DNA of 56,064 nucleotides, from NCBI RefSeq assembly GCF_937920395.1, contig NZ_CALEVF010000065.1, positions 1 through 56,064 on the forward strand, given 5' to 3'. The notes beneath the pieces are model-generated. The model had not been told where the DNA came from, searched no databases, and was given only the letters and a program-made list of their open reading frames with translations. This stretch comes from an uncultured Clostridium sp. (lineage in GTDB: Bacteria > Bacillota > Clostridia > Clostridiales > Clostridiaceae). A program made the translations under genes and the position numbers. This document shows, piece after piece, positions 16,814 through 26,226 of this stretch. Within the stretch, counting starts at the first letter, position 1. Every line of letters starts with the position of its first letter.

Positions 16814-17173
16814 TTGAAGCTTAAAATAACTGTAAACTCATTATACATTTGCGTTAAAGATATGGATAGAGCTATTAGTTTTTATGAACAATTATTTGAG
16901 CAAACGGTAGATAAGAAAGATGATATATTCAGTATTTTTATTATAATGGGATTTAAATTTTGTCTGTTTAATTATAGCAAAGTTAATGAAACGGTAATTT
17001 GGGGTGATAATTGTCTGCCAAGTTTGGAAGTTAATGATATCACTAAATTAATAGAAAAATTAAAGTTGCTAAGGGCAGAAATAATCTTTCCTTTAACAAA
17101 GATTAATAAAAACTGGGTATTAGAATTTACTGATAGTGAAGGGAATAATATAGAAATATATTGTAAAGATTGA
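16814..17173 (+). CDS. VOC (glyoxalase/bleomycin-resistance fold) protein
   Basis: The protein has 119 residues and starts at a TTG at 16814 directly behind GGAGGAGAAG. It shows the paired beta-alpha-beta-beta-beta units of the vicinal oxygen chelate fold: YICVKDMDRAISFYEQLF at the start, LEVNDITKLIEKLK in the middle, and FTDSEGNNIEIY near the end, which supplies the last metal-binding glutamate. Roles in the family range from dioxygenases to drug binding. The function here is not determined. Confidence 0.8.
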   Translation: MKLKITVNSLYICVKDMDRAISFYEQLFEQTVDKKDDIFSIFIIMGFKFCLFNYSKVNETVIWGDNCLPSLEVNDITKLIEKLKLLRAEIIFPLTKINKNWVLEFTDSEGNNIEIYCKD

Positions 17174-17270
17174 TTAAGTATAATGAGATAGTGAAAAGGA
17201 AAAAATATGAACAACTTTATGATTGGAATGTATGGTAAATTTATCTTAATTATAAATAGAGAGGTGGAAA

Positions 17271-18122
17271 ATGAAAGCAGTTGATTTGTATAGTCAGTTA
17301 GAGAAGGATTTTATAAATGAAGATATGACAGATGAATGGGCTAAGTATATGAATGAAGTAGAAGAATATTTAAGCGATAACTTTAAGAAAAGAAGCATGG
17401 GTGTTGTTTGTGATTTTACTGAAAAAATAGACAAGGTATATACTGCGGTGTTTCCAACGAAAGAAGTTTTAAAAAAAGTTATGGATGATGACGCTCAAAA
17501 TTCGATGTTATTTCTTCATCACCCTAGTATTTGGGATATAAGAAAATCTCCAAATGTGTTTTATCAAATGGATACTGCTATGCTTGAAAAGTTTATAGAA
17601 AGTAATGTATCAATATATAATTTGCATGTTCCATTGGATAATTACAGTAAATATTCAACAAGTAATACATTAGCTGAGACTTTAGATATTGAGGTTATAA
17701 AGCCATTTGCATATTCTAATGGAGCTATAAATGGAGTGATTGGAAGAACTAGATGTGTCAATTTAATAGGTTTGAATAAAAAGTTCTCAAGTGTTTTAGG
17801 ACATCAAACTAAATGTTATTCGTATGGAGATAGCAATATAAAAGATGAGAAAGTTGCTGTAATTGCAGGTGGTGGAAATGACATTGCTTTTCTTAAAGAA
17901 ATGTTAGAAAATGATGTTAGAGTATTAATTACTGGGATATCATCTGAAAATGATAGATATGCAAAAGTACATGAATTTGAAAAAGAAAATAATATTTCTC
18001 TTTTAGGAGGGACACATTATAGTACAGAAAAATTTGCATGTATTAAAATGTGTAATTATTTTGAACAACTGGGGTTAAAGTCAGAATTTATAGAAGGAGA
18101 ACCTATTTATGAGGATATGTAA
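17271..18122 (+). CDS. Nif3-like dinuclear metal-centre protein
   Basis: This 283-residue protein belongs to the Nif3/YqfO family, which forms hexameric toroids with a dinuclear metal site. Candidate ligands appear as FLHHPSIWD near residue 81, IYNLHVPLDN near 115, and GGTHYSTEKFA near 246 with the paired histidine and glutamate. VAVIAGGGNDIAFLKEML near 196 is the second Rossmann-like half. GAGGTGG precedes the ATG. The molecular function of the family is unresolved; GTP cyclohydrolase-like activity has been proposed for relatives. Confidence 0.85.
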   Translation: MKAVDLYSQLEKDFINEDMTDEWAKYMNEVEEYLSDNFKKRSMGVVCDFTEKIDKVYTAVFPTKEVLKKVMDDDAQNSMLFLHHPSIWDIRKSPNVFYQMDTAMLEKFIESNVSIYNLHVPLDNYSKYSTSNTLAETLDIEVIKPFAYSNGAINGVIGRTRCVNLIGLNKKFSSVLGHQTKCYSYGDSNIKDEKVAVIAGGGNDIAFLKEMLENDVRVLITGISSENDRYAKVHEFEKENNISLLGGTHYSTEKFACIKMCNYFEQLGLKSEFIEGEPIYEDM

Positions 18123-18170
18123 GATAAAACAAAAGTAGATTTAAATATAGAAATAAGGAGTGTGTAATAT

Positions 18171-18692
18171 ATGATTCTTTCGGGAAAAGAAATAAAGAGA
18201 AAGCTAGGAAAAGATATTGTTATAGAGCCCTTTAATGAAAAACAACTTAATCCTAATAGTTATAATTTGAGGTTAGATAATGAATTACTCGTATATGATG
18301 AATCAATTTTGGATATGAAAAAAGAAAATAAGTATAAAAGACTTTTTATACCAGAAGAAGGCTTAGTACTAGAAACAGGAAAGTTGTATCTTGGTAGAAC
18401 AGTAGAGTTCACAGGGACGAATAAATATGTACCAATGCTTGAAGGTCGGTCTTCTATTGGTAGGTTAGGATTATTCATTCATGTAACGGCAGGGTTTGGG
18501 GATGTTGGGTTTCAAGGCTTTTGGACATTAGAAATATTTTGTGTTCAACCAATAAAAATATATTCAGGGGTTGAAATTTGTCAAATCTATTATCATAGTA
18601 TTGAGGGCGAATATGATGAATATTGCAGTGGAAAGTATCAAAATAATGAAGGGGTTCAACCAAGTTTATTGTATAAAGATTTTGAAAAGTAA
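18171..18692 (+). CDS. dcd: dCTP deaminase
   Basis: This 173-residue enzyme deaminates dCTP to dUTP and supplies dUMP for the thymidylate synthase encoded at 10046. The core block EGRSSIGRLGLFIHVTAGFG at about residues 86-105 carries the trimer-interface and substrate residues. GFWTLEIF near 115 provides the catalytic glutamate. Dcd and dUTPase share this fold; the SSIGR and TLE pattern favours deaminase. AAGGAG precedes the ATG. A bifunctional dCTP deaminase/dUTPase cannot be excluded. Confidence 0.88.
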   Translation: MILSGKEIKRKLGKDIVIEPFNEKQLNPNSYNLRLDNELLVYDESILDMKKENKYKRLFIPEEGLVLETGKLYLGRTVEFTGTNKYVPMLEGRSSIGRLGLFIHVTAGFGDVGFQGFWTLEIFCVQPIKIYSGVEICQIYYHSIEGEYDEYCSGKYQNNEGVQPSLLYKDFEK

Positions 18693-18750
18693 TATGAAGG
18701 ATTTTTATAAGAAAGTATATATTAATATAGAATGAAAGGTGGATACAATT

Positions 18751-19365
18751 ATGAATCAGAAAGATAGAATGCTTGCAGGTTTGCCATATAAGGCGAGTTT
18801 AGACGGATTGGAAGAAGAACGAACGAAAAATAAAAAGAAAATATATGAGTATAATCACTTTTTACCAGATGAATACGAAAAAATTGATAAATTAATAAGA
18901 AATATTCTTGGTAAAGCAGGTGTAGATATACATATTGAAGCACCTTTTCATTGCGATTATGGAAAGAATATTGAAATTGGGAATTGTTTTTTTGCAAATT
19001 ATAACTGTACTATTTTAGATTCGGGAAAAGTAATCATAGGTAATAATGTGCAATTTGCTCCAAATGTTTCTTTATATACAGCAGGTCACCCTATACATCC
19101 TGATTCAAGAAATTCTGGATATGAATATGGGATTGGTATAACGATAGGAAATAATGTCTGGCTTGGTGGAAATGTTGTCGTAAATCCTGGGGTTCACATT
19201 GGAGATAATGTTGTTATAGGTTCGGGAAGCGTCGTAACTAAAGATATTTCTGGTAATATGTTAGCAGTAGGAAATCCATGCAAGGTTATTCGAGAAATCA
19301 CAGAAGAAGACCGTAAATATTATTACAAAAATAATATTTTTGACGTTGATGATTATTTTGATTAA
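18751..19365 (+). CDS. maltose/galactoside O-acetyltransferase (hexapeptide repeat)
   Basis: The protein has 204 residues from the ATG at 18751, which has AAAGGTGG eight bases upstream; an in-frame GTG at 18739 overlaps that site. The N-terminal helix DRMLAGLPYKA is followed by left-handed beta-helix hexapeptides. The catalytic histidine lies in YTAGHPIHPDSRN near residue 113, and VWLGGNVVVNPGVHIGDN and VVIGSGSVVTKD continue the coil. The ending AVGNPCKVIREI is typical. It transfers acetyl from acetyl-CoA to sugars. Its end overlaps the esterase pseudogene. Confidence 0.9.
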   Translation: MNQKDRMLAGLPYKASLDGLEEERTKNKKKIYEYNHFLPDEYEKIDKLIRNILGKAGVDIHIEAPFHCDYGKNIEIGNCFFANYNCTILDSGKVIIGNNVQFAPNVSLYTAGHPIHPDSRNSGYEYGIGITIGNNVWLGGNVVVNPGVHIGDNVVIGSGSVVTKDISGNMLAVGNPCKVIREITEEDRKYYYKNNIFDVDDYFD

Positions 19366-20656
19366 GCTAAAATTAGCAAATAATGATCCGTCTTTAAAAG
19401 AAAATATAGCGATAGTAAAAGTGATTAAGGACAACTTAATTGAAATAAAAACTAGCATGAACAATAAGGACAACACAGATTTAGATTTATTATATAAATA
19501 TATAAAAAATAAAGATATTATTGGATTTGGAGAAGCAACTCATGGAACAAAAGAGTTTCAAAATATGAGGACAAGGATAATAGTATATTTGATAGAAAAA
19601 TTAGACTTTAGAACTATAGTGTTAGAGGAAAGTTATATCCATTGTTTAAGGATAAATTCATATATATTAAATGGTATGGGAACGGCAGAGGAAGCGGTTA
19701 GGCAAGGTTTATTGTTCCCTTGGGTATTTAAAACAGAGGAGACTGTACTTTTAGTAAAATTATTGAGAGAGTATAATATTACTGCTGATAAAGATAACAA
19801 GGTTAGATTTTATGGAATGGATATACAAGGTGCAAATAAAGTATCTCAGGCATTAGAATTATATATTAAAAAAGTAGATATAGAACTTTTTAATGATAAA
19901 ACTAAGTTAGACATTTTAATAGGAAATATGTTTTCTATAAAGGAACTTTTTATTAAAAATAAAGTTAATTATATAATAAATAGTTCTTAAAGAGAATTTA
20001 CTGAGGTATATCATTGTTTTGATGTTTATTATCACTGGTTAGAATATAGCGAAGAAATGACATTTAATAAAAGAGATAGATTGATGTATGAAAATGCAAA
20101 ATGGATTATAGAAAATGGAAGAAAATATAATGATAAAAAAACAATTATAGTAGGCCATAATGATCACATTCAAAAGGGAAAATATCTTAATTCATTTGAG
20201 AATAAACAATTAGGTAACTGGCTGAATCTCTATTATAAAGAGAAGTATTATAACATTGGTTTTGAATTTTCAAGAGGTACAGTTAATTCAATGGATATAA
20301 ATACTAGAGAGCAAAAGACATATCACGTGGATAAAAGTATAAAGAAAGATTTGGCAGCAAGATTGTTTGAAGAAACAAAAACTTCTATGTTTTACTTAGA
20401 TTTAAATGATATAGCACATGGAAATGCTAAATTTAAAAGATTTATATCAACCGTAAACAGGTATAACTCAATTGGTGCCGTATACGATGAAAGAAACGAA
20501 AGTTTTGGAATAGACAATATAATAATCGAAAATATGTATGATGCAATTATATATATCAGGGATAGTAGCAGCACAACCATATGTGAAACAGGTGTTGAAG
20601 TTGTAAAAGCAGCAGAGAAAAAATCGCCTATGAGAGTAGATGTTATTTATCAATAA
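19340..20656 (+). pseudogene. erythromycin-esterase-family gene with one in-frame stop
   Basis: The two open segments, 19340-19990 and 20057-20656, share one frame and read through as one gene except for a TAA at 19988-19990. Family motifs are complete on both sides: IIGFGEATHGTKEF and TIVLEESYI before the stop, and TIIVGHNDHIQKG and FEFSRGT after it. Together they give about 438 codons, close to the usual 400-450. The 5' end lies inside the upstream acetyltransferase gene with no good ribosome binding site, so the start may also be damaged. One base change would restore it; readthrough or a sequencing error are alternatives. Confidence 0.85.
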
Positions 20657-20669
20657 ATATGATAGATAG

Positions 20670-20700
20670 GATTAAGGATATATTTCCTTAGTCTTATTTT
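20670..20700 (+). terminator. rho-independent terminator
   Basis: GATTAAGGA (20670-20678) pairs with TCCTTAGTC (20685-20693) with one G-T pair, then TTATTTTT. It closely resembles the terminator at 1859-1896 in sequence. Confidence 0.75.
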
Positions 20701-20722
20701 TATGTTTTTGGGCATCAGGCAA

Positions 20723-20753
20723 GTAGTTAACCATTGCATATAATGGTATAATT
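20723..20753 (+). promoter_or_regulatory. extended -10 promoter of the methyltransferase gene
   Basis: TGGTATAAT at 20744-20752 is an extended -10, the same as in the repeated promoters, placed between a terminator and the gene at 20833. No good -35 is visible, as expected for extended -10 promoters. Confidence 0.5.
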
Positions 20754-20832
20754 CATTTATAAGAGTTGCATACCAATGATAATATATAATGCAACAAATT
20801 TTGGTTAAGAAAAACTTTGGAGGCATATAATA

Positions 20833-21402
20833 ATGTTAAATGTAAATATAAAAGATATTGATATGAAATTTAATACATCAGAGGAGGTTTTTGCACCTCG
20901 AAACGTTGATAAAGGTACTTTAGCGATGTTGTCAATTATTGAATTTAAGAAGAATGACAAGGTATTAGACTTGGGATGTGGATATGGTATAGTTGGAATA
21001 CTTTCTGCAAAAATAGTAGGTCCGTCTAATGTAGTTATGGCAGATATAGATAGCAGAGCAGTAGAGCTTGCAAAAGAAAATATTGAGTTAAATGATGTTA
21101 AAGGAATTGAGGTATATGAAAGTGATGGATTTAAAAATATTAATGAAAAAGATCTAACTTTAATTATTTCAAATCCTCCATATCATGTTGATTTTTCTGT
21201 TCCGAAGGAGTTTATTGAAAAAGGATTTAATAGATTAGCCATTGGTGGGAGAATATATATGGTTACTAAAAGAAAAGAATGGTATAAGAATAAGTTGGTT
21301 TCAATTTTTGGTGGTGTAAAAATAACTGAAATTGATGGTTACTATGTTTTTATGGCGGAAAAGAAAACTACTACATATTCAAGTAAGAAAAAATCAAAAT
21401 AA
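20833..21402 (+). CDS. class I SAM-dependent methyltransferase, RsmC-like
   Basis: The 189-residue protein carries the SAM-binding motif VLDLGCGYGIVG at about residues 44-55, an acidic ADIDSRAVELA at the end of strand 2, and the SNPPYH motif near residue 116 that marks N-methyltransferases acting on planar amino groups, such as RsmC on 16S rRNA guanine. Only one MTS domain is present, as in many Firmicutes homologues. GGAGG lies ten bases before the ATG. The C-terminal KKTTTYSSKKKSK tail is basic. The precise substrate is unknown. Confidence 0.85.
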   Translation: MLNVNIKDIDMKFNTSEEVFAPRNVDKGTLAMLSIIEFKKNDKVLDLGCGYGIVGILSAKIVGPSNVVMADIDSRAVELAKENIELNDVKGIEVYESDGFKNINEKDLTLIISNPPYHVDFSVPKEFIEKGFNRLAIGGRIYMVTKRKEWYKNKLVSIFGGVKITEIDGYYVFMAEKKTTTYSSKKKSK

Positions 21403-21477
21403 AGGAGAGAAAATATGTCAACGAAGTTGATTCTAATTTAATTCTATTATAGAAGGTAACATATAAAAGAGTATGAG

Positions 21478-21511
21478 GCGTCACAAACAATAAAAGTTTG
21501 TGACGTTTTTC
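21478..21511 (+). terminator. rho-independent terminator
   Basis: CGTCACAAAC (21479-21488) and GTTTGTGACG (21496-21505) form a perfect 10-bp stem with a TTTTT tail. Just upstream, at 21415, an ATG with a GGAGAG site opens an 8-codon frame, a possible relic start. Confidence 0.9.
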
Positions 21512-21632
21512 TTCGTTAAAGAATAAAGGTATTGGATAGTAGCTTAACAATATCCAAATCTTTATTTAAATGCTATGTTATGGTAATATATATTAAATTG
21601 TTATAATATTCTAATTAGTTAAATATATTATT

Positions 21633-21917
21633 GAAAGAATAACAAATGGAGTAAGCTCATGTGTTCGTTATATGAATAAACTAATTGCTTGGGGAATTAC
21701 ACAATATGATTGAGCTATAGAATTTTTGTATGTCTTGCCTGATTATAGAAGAAGAGGATATGCTCAAGATGTATTGATAGATTTAATTAAAAAGGTTCGT
21801 GATGAAAATGAAATACCATTTGTACATATTGAGGAAGAAAACGAAAAATCTATGAGGTTAGCAGTGAAATTAGGGTTTGAAAAAGATAAAGTAGTAAGTT
21901 AGTTTGAGATAGAGTAG
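21633..21917 (+). pseudogene. GNAT acetyltransferase relic with two stop codons
   Basis: One frame reads RYMNKLIAWGITQYD, a TGA, then AIEFLYVLPDYRRRGYAQDV (the acetyl-CoA loop) and MRLAVKLGFEKDKVVS, a TAG, then FEIE and a final TAG at 21915. This is the C-terminal two-thirds of a FR47-type GNAT with two nonsense codons and no start. It fills most of the gap between 21512 and 21994. Confidence 0.8.
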
Positions 21918-21994
21918 GAATTATAAAGTAGAAAAAACAATAATGGGTATCTATTAGTTTAATATATATGAAATCAATAGAAAGTGGGGATATT

Positions 21995-22621
21995 ATGAAA
22001 TTTGAATGGAGAAAACAAGAAAAGAATTTTTATTTACCAAAAGATAAGCCAAATTTGGTAACAGTTCCAGAGCAAAAGTTTTTTATGATAAGTGGAAAAG
22101 GAAATCCTAATGATGAAGAGTATTCTGAAAAAATAGGCGTTTTATATTCTTTGTCTTATGCTGTTAGAATGATGCCTAAACAAGGGTACATCCCAGAGGG
22201 GTATTTTGAATATACTGTCTATCCTCTTGAGGCGACATGGGATTTGACTCAAGAAGGAAAAAAATTTAAAGAATTAAATAAAGATGAATTATTGTATACC
22301 ATTATGATAAGACAGCCTGATTTTGTGACACAAGATATAGTTGATAGAGCATTTGAAAATGTTAGAAAAAAAAAAGACCATTCTTTTTTAGCTGATGTAA
22401 CTTTTGAAACTATGGAAGATGGATTATCTGTTCAAATGATTCATATTGGTTCATATGATGATGAACCTAAAAGTTTTGAGTTAATGGATAAATATTGTTT
22501 GGATAACAATCTTCAAATTTTATCAGATGTTCATCATAGAGAAATATATCTTTCTGATTCAAGGAGAACTGAAAAATCTAAATTGAAAACAGTCTTACGG
22601 TATATGGTTTGCTATAAATAA
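21995..22621 (+). CDS. GyrI-like small-molecule-binding protein
   Basis: The protein has 208 residues from the ATG at 21995, preceded by GTGGGGA; an in-frame ATG at 21968 lacks a site. It begins EWRKQEKNFYLPKDKPNLV and contains FFMISGKGNPNDEEYSEKIG near residue 32, which together mark the clostridial GyrI-like (SHS2 effector-binding) family. HHREIYLSDSRRTEKSKLKT near the end is equally typical (seen as IYLSDSRRTEKSKL). It probably binds or hydrolyses a small molecule; some relatives act as cyclopropanoid or toxin hydrolases. The ligand is unknown. Confidence 0.78.
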   Translation: MKFEWRKQEKNFYLPKDKPNLVTVPEQKFFMISGKGNPNDEEYSEKIGVLYSLSYAVRMMPKQGYIPEGYFEYTVYPLEATWDLTQEGKKFKELNKDELLYTIMIRQPDFVTQDIVDRAFENVRKKKDHSFLADVTFETMEDGLSVQMIHIGSYDDEPKSFELMDKYCLDNNLQILSDVHHREIYLSDSRRTEKSKLKTVLRYMVCYK

Positions 22622-22670
22622 TGAGTTATTTTCATTAGTTGAAGTAATAAATATAAAAGGGAGAGGAAAT

Positions 22671-23240
22671 ATGGAGTGGATTGATTTAATACGAGAATAT
22701 AAGCCTTATAATGCTCAAGAAGAAAAAGATAAAGAGTTATTTTTACAATGTATAGATATATTTGATGATGTTTTAACTAGGGAAAATAAGATAGCACATG
22801 TAACGAGCTCAGTATTTATAGTAAATAAAGCAAAAGATAAGGTGTTAATGGTGCATCATAATATATATAATTCTTGGTCATGGGTAGGCGGTCATGCAGA
22901 TGGAGAAAAAGATTTATTGGCTGTTGCAATTAAGGAAGCAAAGGAAGAGACAGGTATAAAAAATGTTAGGCCGATATCTTGTGAAATATTTTCATTAGAT
23001 TTATTGACTGTACTTGGCCACATAAAAAGAGGAGAATATGTTTCTCCACATTTACATTTATCAGTAACTTATTTAGTAGAAGCTAATGAAGAAGAATTGC
23101 TTATTGTTAAAGCTGATGAAAATAGCGATGTTAAATGGATTCCCATTAATGAAGTTAATATATATTCAAATGAACCTCATATGCGTAAGGTTTATACTAA
23201 ATTAATATCCAAAATATTTTTAAAATTCAAGGAGAAATAA
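22671..23240 (+). CDS. NUDIX hydrolase
   Basis: This 189-residue protein has the Nudix helix GHADGEKDLLAVAIKEAKEE followed by TGI at about residues 75-97. The catalytic EAKEE glutamates are present, while the first conserved glutamate position holds lysine, a variation seen in some subfamilies. Flanking strands are SSVFIVNKAKDKVLMVHH and HLHLSVTYLVEA. It hydrolyses a nucleoside diphosphate linked to another moiety. It is the first gene of a tight run: the next start is two bases after its stop. Confidence 0.85.
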   Translation: MEWIDLIREYKPYNAQEEKDKELFLQCIDIFDDVLTRENKIAHVTSSVFIVNKAKDKVLMVHHNIYNSWSWVGGHADGEKDLLAVAIKEAKEETGIKNVRPISCEIFSLDLLTVLGHIKRGEYVSPHLHLSVTYLVEANEEELLIVKADENSDVKWIPINEVNIYSNEPHMRKVYTKLISKIFLKFKEK

Positions 23241-23241
23241 G

Positions 23242-23805
23242 ATGGATAAATCAATAGACATAGTGATAAGAGAATTAGAACTTAAAGACTTAGAGGATTA
23301 TTTGTATTTGAATCATCCATCACGTGAATTCCAGAAATTCAATGGACCATATTACGCGAAAAAAAGTGAAGCGGAATTACGAGAATATGTGGAAAATTTA
23401 AAAATATTATTATTAAAAGGAGAAAAGAATGTACTCAAAAACAAAAAGATAATAGCAAATAAAAATACAGATAAGATAATTGGAGAAGTAAATTGGTATT
23501 GGAAATCAGAGGAAACTTTTTGGATGGAAATTGGCATTGTTATTTTTAATGATGACTATTGGGGTCAGGGAATAGGGTACAAAGTTTTAAAAATGTGGAT
23601 TGGAGAGATTTTTGTTAATAATCCCAAACTTATAAGGATTGGATTAACAACTTGGTCTGGAAATGAAAGAATGATGAAATTGGCTGAGAGGATAGGTTTG
23701 AAGAAAGAGGCTGTTTATAGGAAAGCAAGAATTGTTGACAATAAATATTATGATTCTGTGAGTTATGGCATGTTGAAGGATGAATGGCTAAAATTAAAGT
23801 TTTAA
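23242..23805 (+). CDS. GNAT acetyltransferase, RimJ/RimL-like
   Basis: The 187-residue protein begins IVIRELELKDLEDYLYL and carries the acetyl-CoA loop in DDYWGQGIGYKVLKMW near residue 96-111. IGLTTWSGNERMMKLAERIG near 133 supplies the conserved N and the helix of motif B. KKEAVYRKARIVDNKYYDSV closes the domain (seen as AVYRKARIVDNKYYDS). It starts two bases after the NUDIX stop, behind AAGGAG, so both are coexpressed. The acceptor is unknown. Confidence 0.87.
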   Translation: MDKSIDIVIRELELKDLEDYLYLNHPSREFQKFNGPYYAKKSEAELREYVENLKILLLKGEKNVLKNKKIIANKNTDKIIGEVNWYWKSEETFWMEIGIVIFNDDYWGQGIGYKVLKMWIGEIFVNNPKLIRIGLTTWSGNERMMKLAERIGLKKEAVYRKARIVDNKYYDSVSYGMLKDEWLKLKF

Positions 23806-23834
23806 ATCCGTGCTAAACAAAAGGAGAGAAAAGG

Positions 23835-24647
23835 ATGAAATGCAAAATAAAAAACATATTTATAAACTATAAAATAATAGGTAATGGAAAACCAATTATT
23901 ATGTTACATGGTTATAATGTAGACCATAGGTTAATGGTAGGCTGCATGGAACCAATATTTAACGATAAAATAGGTTATAAAAGGATATATATTGACTTGC
24001 CAGGTATGGGTCAATCAGAAAGTGCAGAATGGATTATTGATTCTGATATTATGCTTGATATTGTAATTAGTTTCATTGATAAGATTATTCCAAATGAAAA
24101 TTTTTTACTTGCTGGTGAGTCATATGGGGGATATTTAGCAAGAGGAGTAATCTATAAAATGGCAGCTAGAGTTGATGGTGTTTTACTGATTTGTCCGGTT
24201 ATAGTAGCAGATTATAATAAACGTAATGTTCCAGAACATATTGTTTTGGTTAAAGATAGCAAGTTATTAGCTAAACTTACACCAGAAGTTGCTGAAGGGT
24301 TTAATTCTAGCTCAGTGGTTCAGAGTGGAAAAATATATGAGAGATGTGAAAACGAAATAATATCTGGAGCTAAAATAGCCAACAAGGTGTTTTTAAAAAC
24401 TCTTAAAAAAGATGGATATGTATTCACGTTTGATGTAGATAAGGTAAATAATAAATTCGATAAACCTTCGCTTATATTGTTAGGAAGACAAGATAATTGT
24501 GTTGGATATAAGGATTCGTGGAATATATTAGAAAATTTTTCAAGAGCGACTTTCGCTATATTAGATAGAGCGGGACATAGTTTGCAAATAGAACAAGAAA
24601 ACTTATTTAACTCATTAGTGGAGGAATGGCTTAAAAGGGTTAATTAA
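23835..24647 (+). CDS. alpha/beta hydrolase
   Basis: This 270-residue protein has the alpha/beta hydrolase fold with the oxyanion motif MLHGYNVDHR near residue 23, the nucleophile elbow LLAGESYGG near 92-100, the acid in LLGRQDNCVG near 217, and the histidine in DRAGHSLQIE near 252. The catalytic triad is therefore complete. It lies 29 bases after the GNAT gene and 35 before the S66 peptidase gene, in what looks like a four-gene operon. The substrate is unknown. Confidence 0.87.
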   Translation: MKCKIKNIFINYKIIGNGKPIIMLHGYNVDHRLMVGCMEPIFNDKIGYKRIYIDLPGMGQSESAEWIIDSDIMLDIVISFIDKIIPNENFLLAGESYGGYLARGVIYKMAARVDGVLLICPVIVADYNKRNVPEHIVLVKDSKLLAKLTPEVAEGFNSSSVVQSGKIYERCENEIISGAKIANKVFLKTLKKDGYVFTFDVDKVNNKFDKPSLILLGRQDNCVGYKDSWNILENFSRATFAILDRAGHSLQIEQENLFNSLVEEWLKRVN

Positions 24648-24682
24648 GAATAAATATAAGGTAGATTTTTAGGAGGAAATGT

Positions 24683-25684
24683 ATGGATAAAATGAGAAAA
24701 ATAAAGGTTGGTGATTCTATTGGTATTTTTTCACCATCAGCCCCTATAACATATTCATGCCCTAATAGATTTGATAGAGCTAAGAAATATCTACAAAGCA
24801 AAGGGTTTAATCTGATAGAGGGAAGGTTAACAGGAAAATATGATTTTTACAGGTCAGGTAGTATTATGCAAAGAGCAGAGGAATTAAATAGTTTAATTAG
24901 AAATCCAGAAGTAAAATGTATCATGGCAACAATCGGTGGAATGAATTCAAATTCCATTCTTCCTTATATAGATTATGATGAGTTTAAGAAACACCCTAAG
25001 ATAATAATAGGTTATTCTGATGTTACAGCAATTCTGCTTGCAATATATGCACAAACAGGAATAAGTACATACTATGGCCCTGCATTAGTAGCCTCATTTG
25101 GAGAATTTCCAACATTTGTTGATCTTACTTATAAATATTTCAAAGAAATCACTATGGATAAAATGAATTTTCCTTATGTGCTTCAAATTCCAGAATACTG
25201 GACAGATGAATACGTTAATTGGGAAACACAAGATAGATGCAAAGAGAAAAGAGAAAACTCTTGGATTACAATCTACGGGGGGAATGTTCGAGGTCGTGTA
25301 ATGGGTGGTAATTTAAATACAATTCAAGGGATATGGGGTAGCAAATATATGCCTGAAATAAGGGATGGAGATATACTTTTTATAGAAGATTCTTTAAAAG
25401 ATGCTGCAACGATAGAAAGAAGTTTTTCTTTTCTAAAACTAAACGGTGTGTTTGACAGGGTTTCTGGAATTATACTTGGTAAACATGAATTATTTGATGA
25501 CTTGAAGACAGGTAGAAAACCATATGAAATATTAGTAGAAGTATTAGGAGATAAGAAGTTACCATTTATTGCTGATTTTGATTGCTGTCATACACATCCA
25601 ATGATGACACTACCAATAGGATGTGAAATAGAACTTGATGCTACCAATAAGAAAGTAAGCATCATTAAAGGTTGGTTTAATTAG
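24683..25684 (+). CDS. S66 family peptidase (LD-carboxypeptidase / MccF-like)
   Basis: The 333-residue protein matches the S66 family: GDSIGIFSPSAPITYSCPNR at the start, the nucleophile serine in IIGYSDVTAILLAI near residue 115, the acid in FIEDSLKDAATIERS near 235, and the histidine in CHTHPMMTLPIG near 305. The length and the insert after the serine fit MccF-like enzymes, which cleave aminoacyl-nucleotide antibiotics such as microcin C7; LD-carboxypeptidase activity on peptidoglycan is the alternative. AGGAGG precedes the ATG. Confidence 0.88.
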   Translation: MDKMRKIKVGDSIGIFSPSAPITYSCPNRFDRAKKYLQSKGFNLIEGRLTGKYDFYRSGSIMQRAEELNSLIRNPEVKCIMATIGGMNSNSILPYIDYDEFKKHPKIIIGYSDVTAILLAIYAQTGISTYYGPALVASFGEFPTFVDLTYKYFKEITMDKMNFPYVLQIPEYWTDEYVNWETQDRCKEKRENSWITIYGGNVRGRVMGGNLNTIQGIWGSKYMPEIRDGDILFIEDSLKDAATIERSFSFLKLNGVFDRVSGIILGKHELFDDLKTGRKPYEILVEVLGDKKLPFIADFDCCHTHPMMTLPIGCEIELDATNKKVSIIKGWFN

Positions 25685-25730
25685 CAATAGAGTACAGAAA
25701 TGCGGAGAAAATCTATATTGGAGGTGAGCT

Positions 25731-26207
25731 ATGGATATCACATATTGTAACAATGATAAAACGGTTTTTAATTATAGGACCTGTGGTGTCATTATTAAAG
25801 GTGAAAGAATATTATTGCATAGAATGATGGATGATGATTTCTGGGTTCTTGCTGGTGGAAGAGTGAAAATGTTAGAGTCATCTGAATGTGCAATAAAAAG
25901 AGAAATTAAAGAAGAATTAGGAGAAAATATTGTGATTAATAGTTTGCTTTGGACAGTAGAGAATTTCTTTGAATTTAAAGGAAAAGATTATCATGAAATT
26001 TTAACAATTTATCTTATTGATCTTGAAAAGGAATCATGGATAATAAATCAACAAGACTCGTTTAATGGGTTAGAAGGTGAAATGCTAATATATAAATGGT
26101 TTAATTTTAATGAACTATATAATTTAAATCTAAAACCAAGTTTTTTAAAGGAAAAACTATTATGTTTACCGAGTGGACCAACTCATATAATTCACAGGGA
26201 ATGTTGA
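25731..26207 (+). CDS. NUDIX hydrolase
   Basis: This 158-residue protein has a textbook Nudix box, GGRVKMLESSECAIKREIKE continuing to ELG, at about residues 42-64, with all consensus glutamates. The preceding strand is RTCGVIIKGERILLHRM. Unlike the NUDIX protein at 22671, no consensus residue is replaced, and the two are not close paralogues. GGAGGTG lies upstream of the ATG. The substrate is unknown; the family cleaves nucleoside diphosphate derivatives. Confidence 0.88.
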   Translation: MDITYCNNDKTVFNYRTCGVIIKGERILLHRMMDDDFWVLAGGRVKMLESSECAIKREIKEELGENIVINSLLWTVENFFEFKGKDYHEILTIYLIDLEKESWIINQQDSFNGLEGEMLIYKWFNFNELYNLNLKPSFLKEKLLCLPSGPTHIIHREC

Positions 26208-26226
26208 TTACACATGGGAGGAGCAT

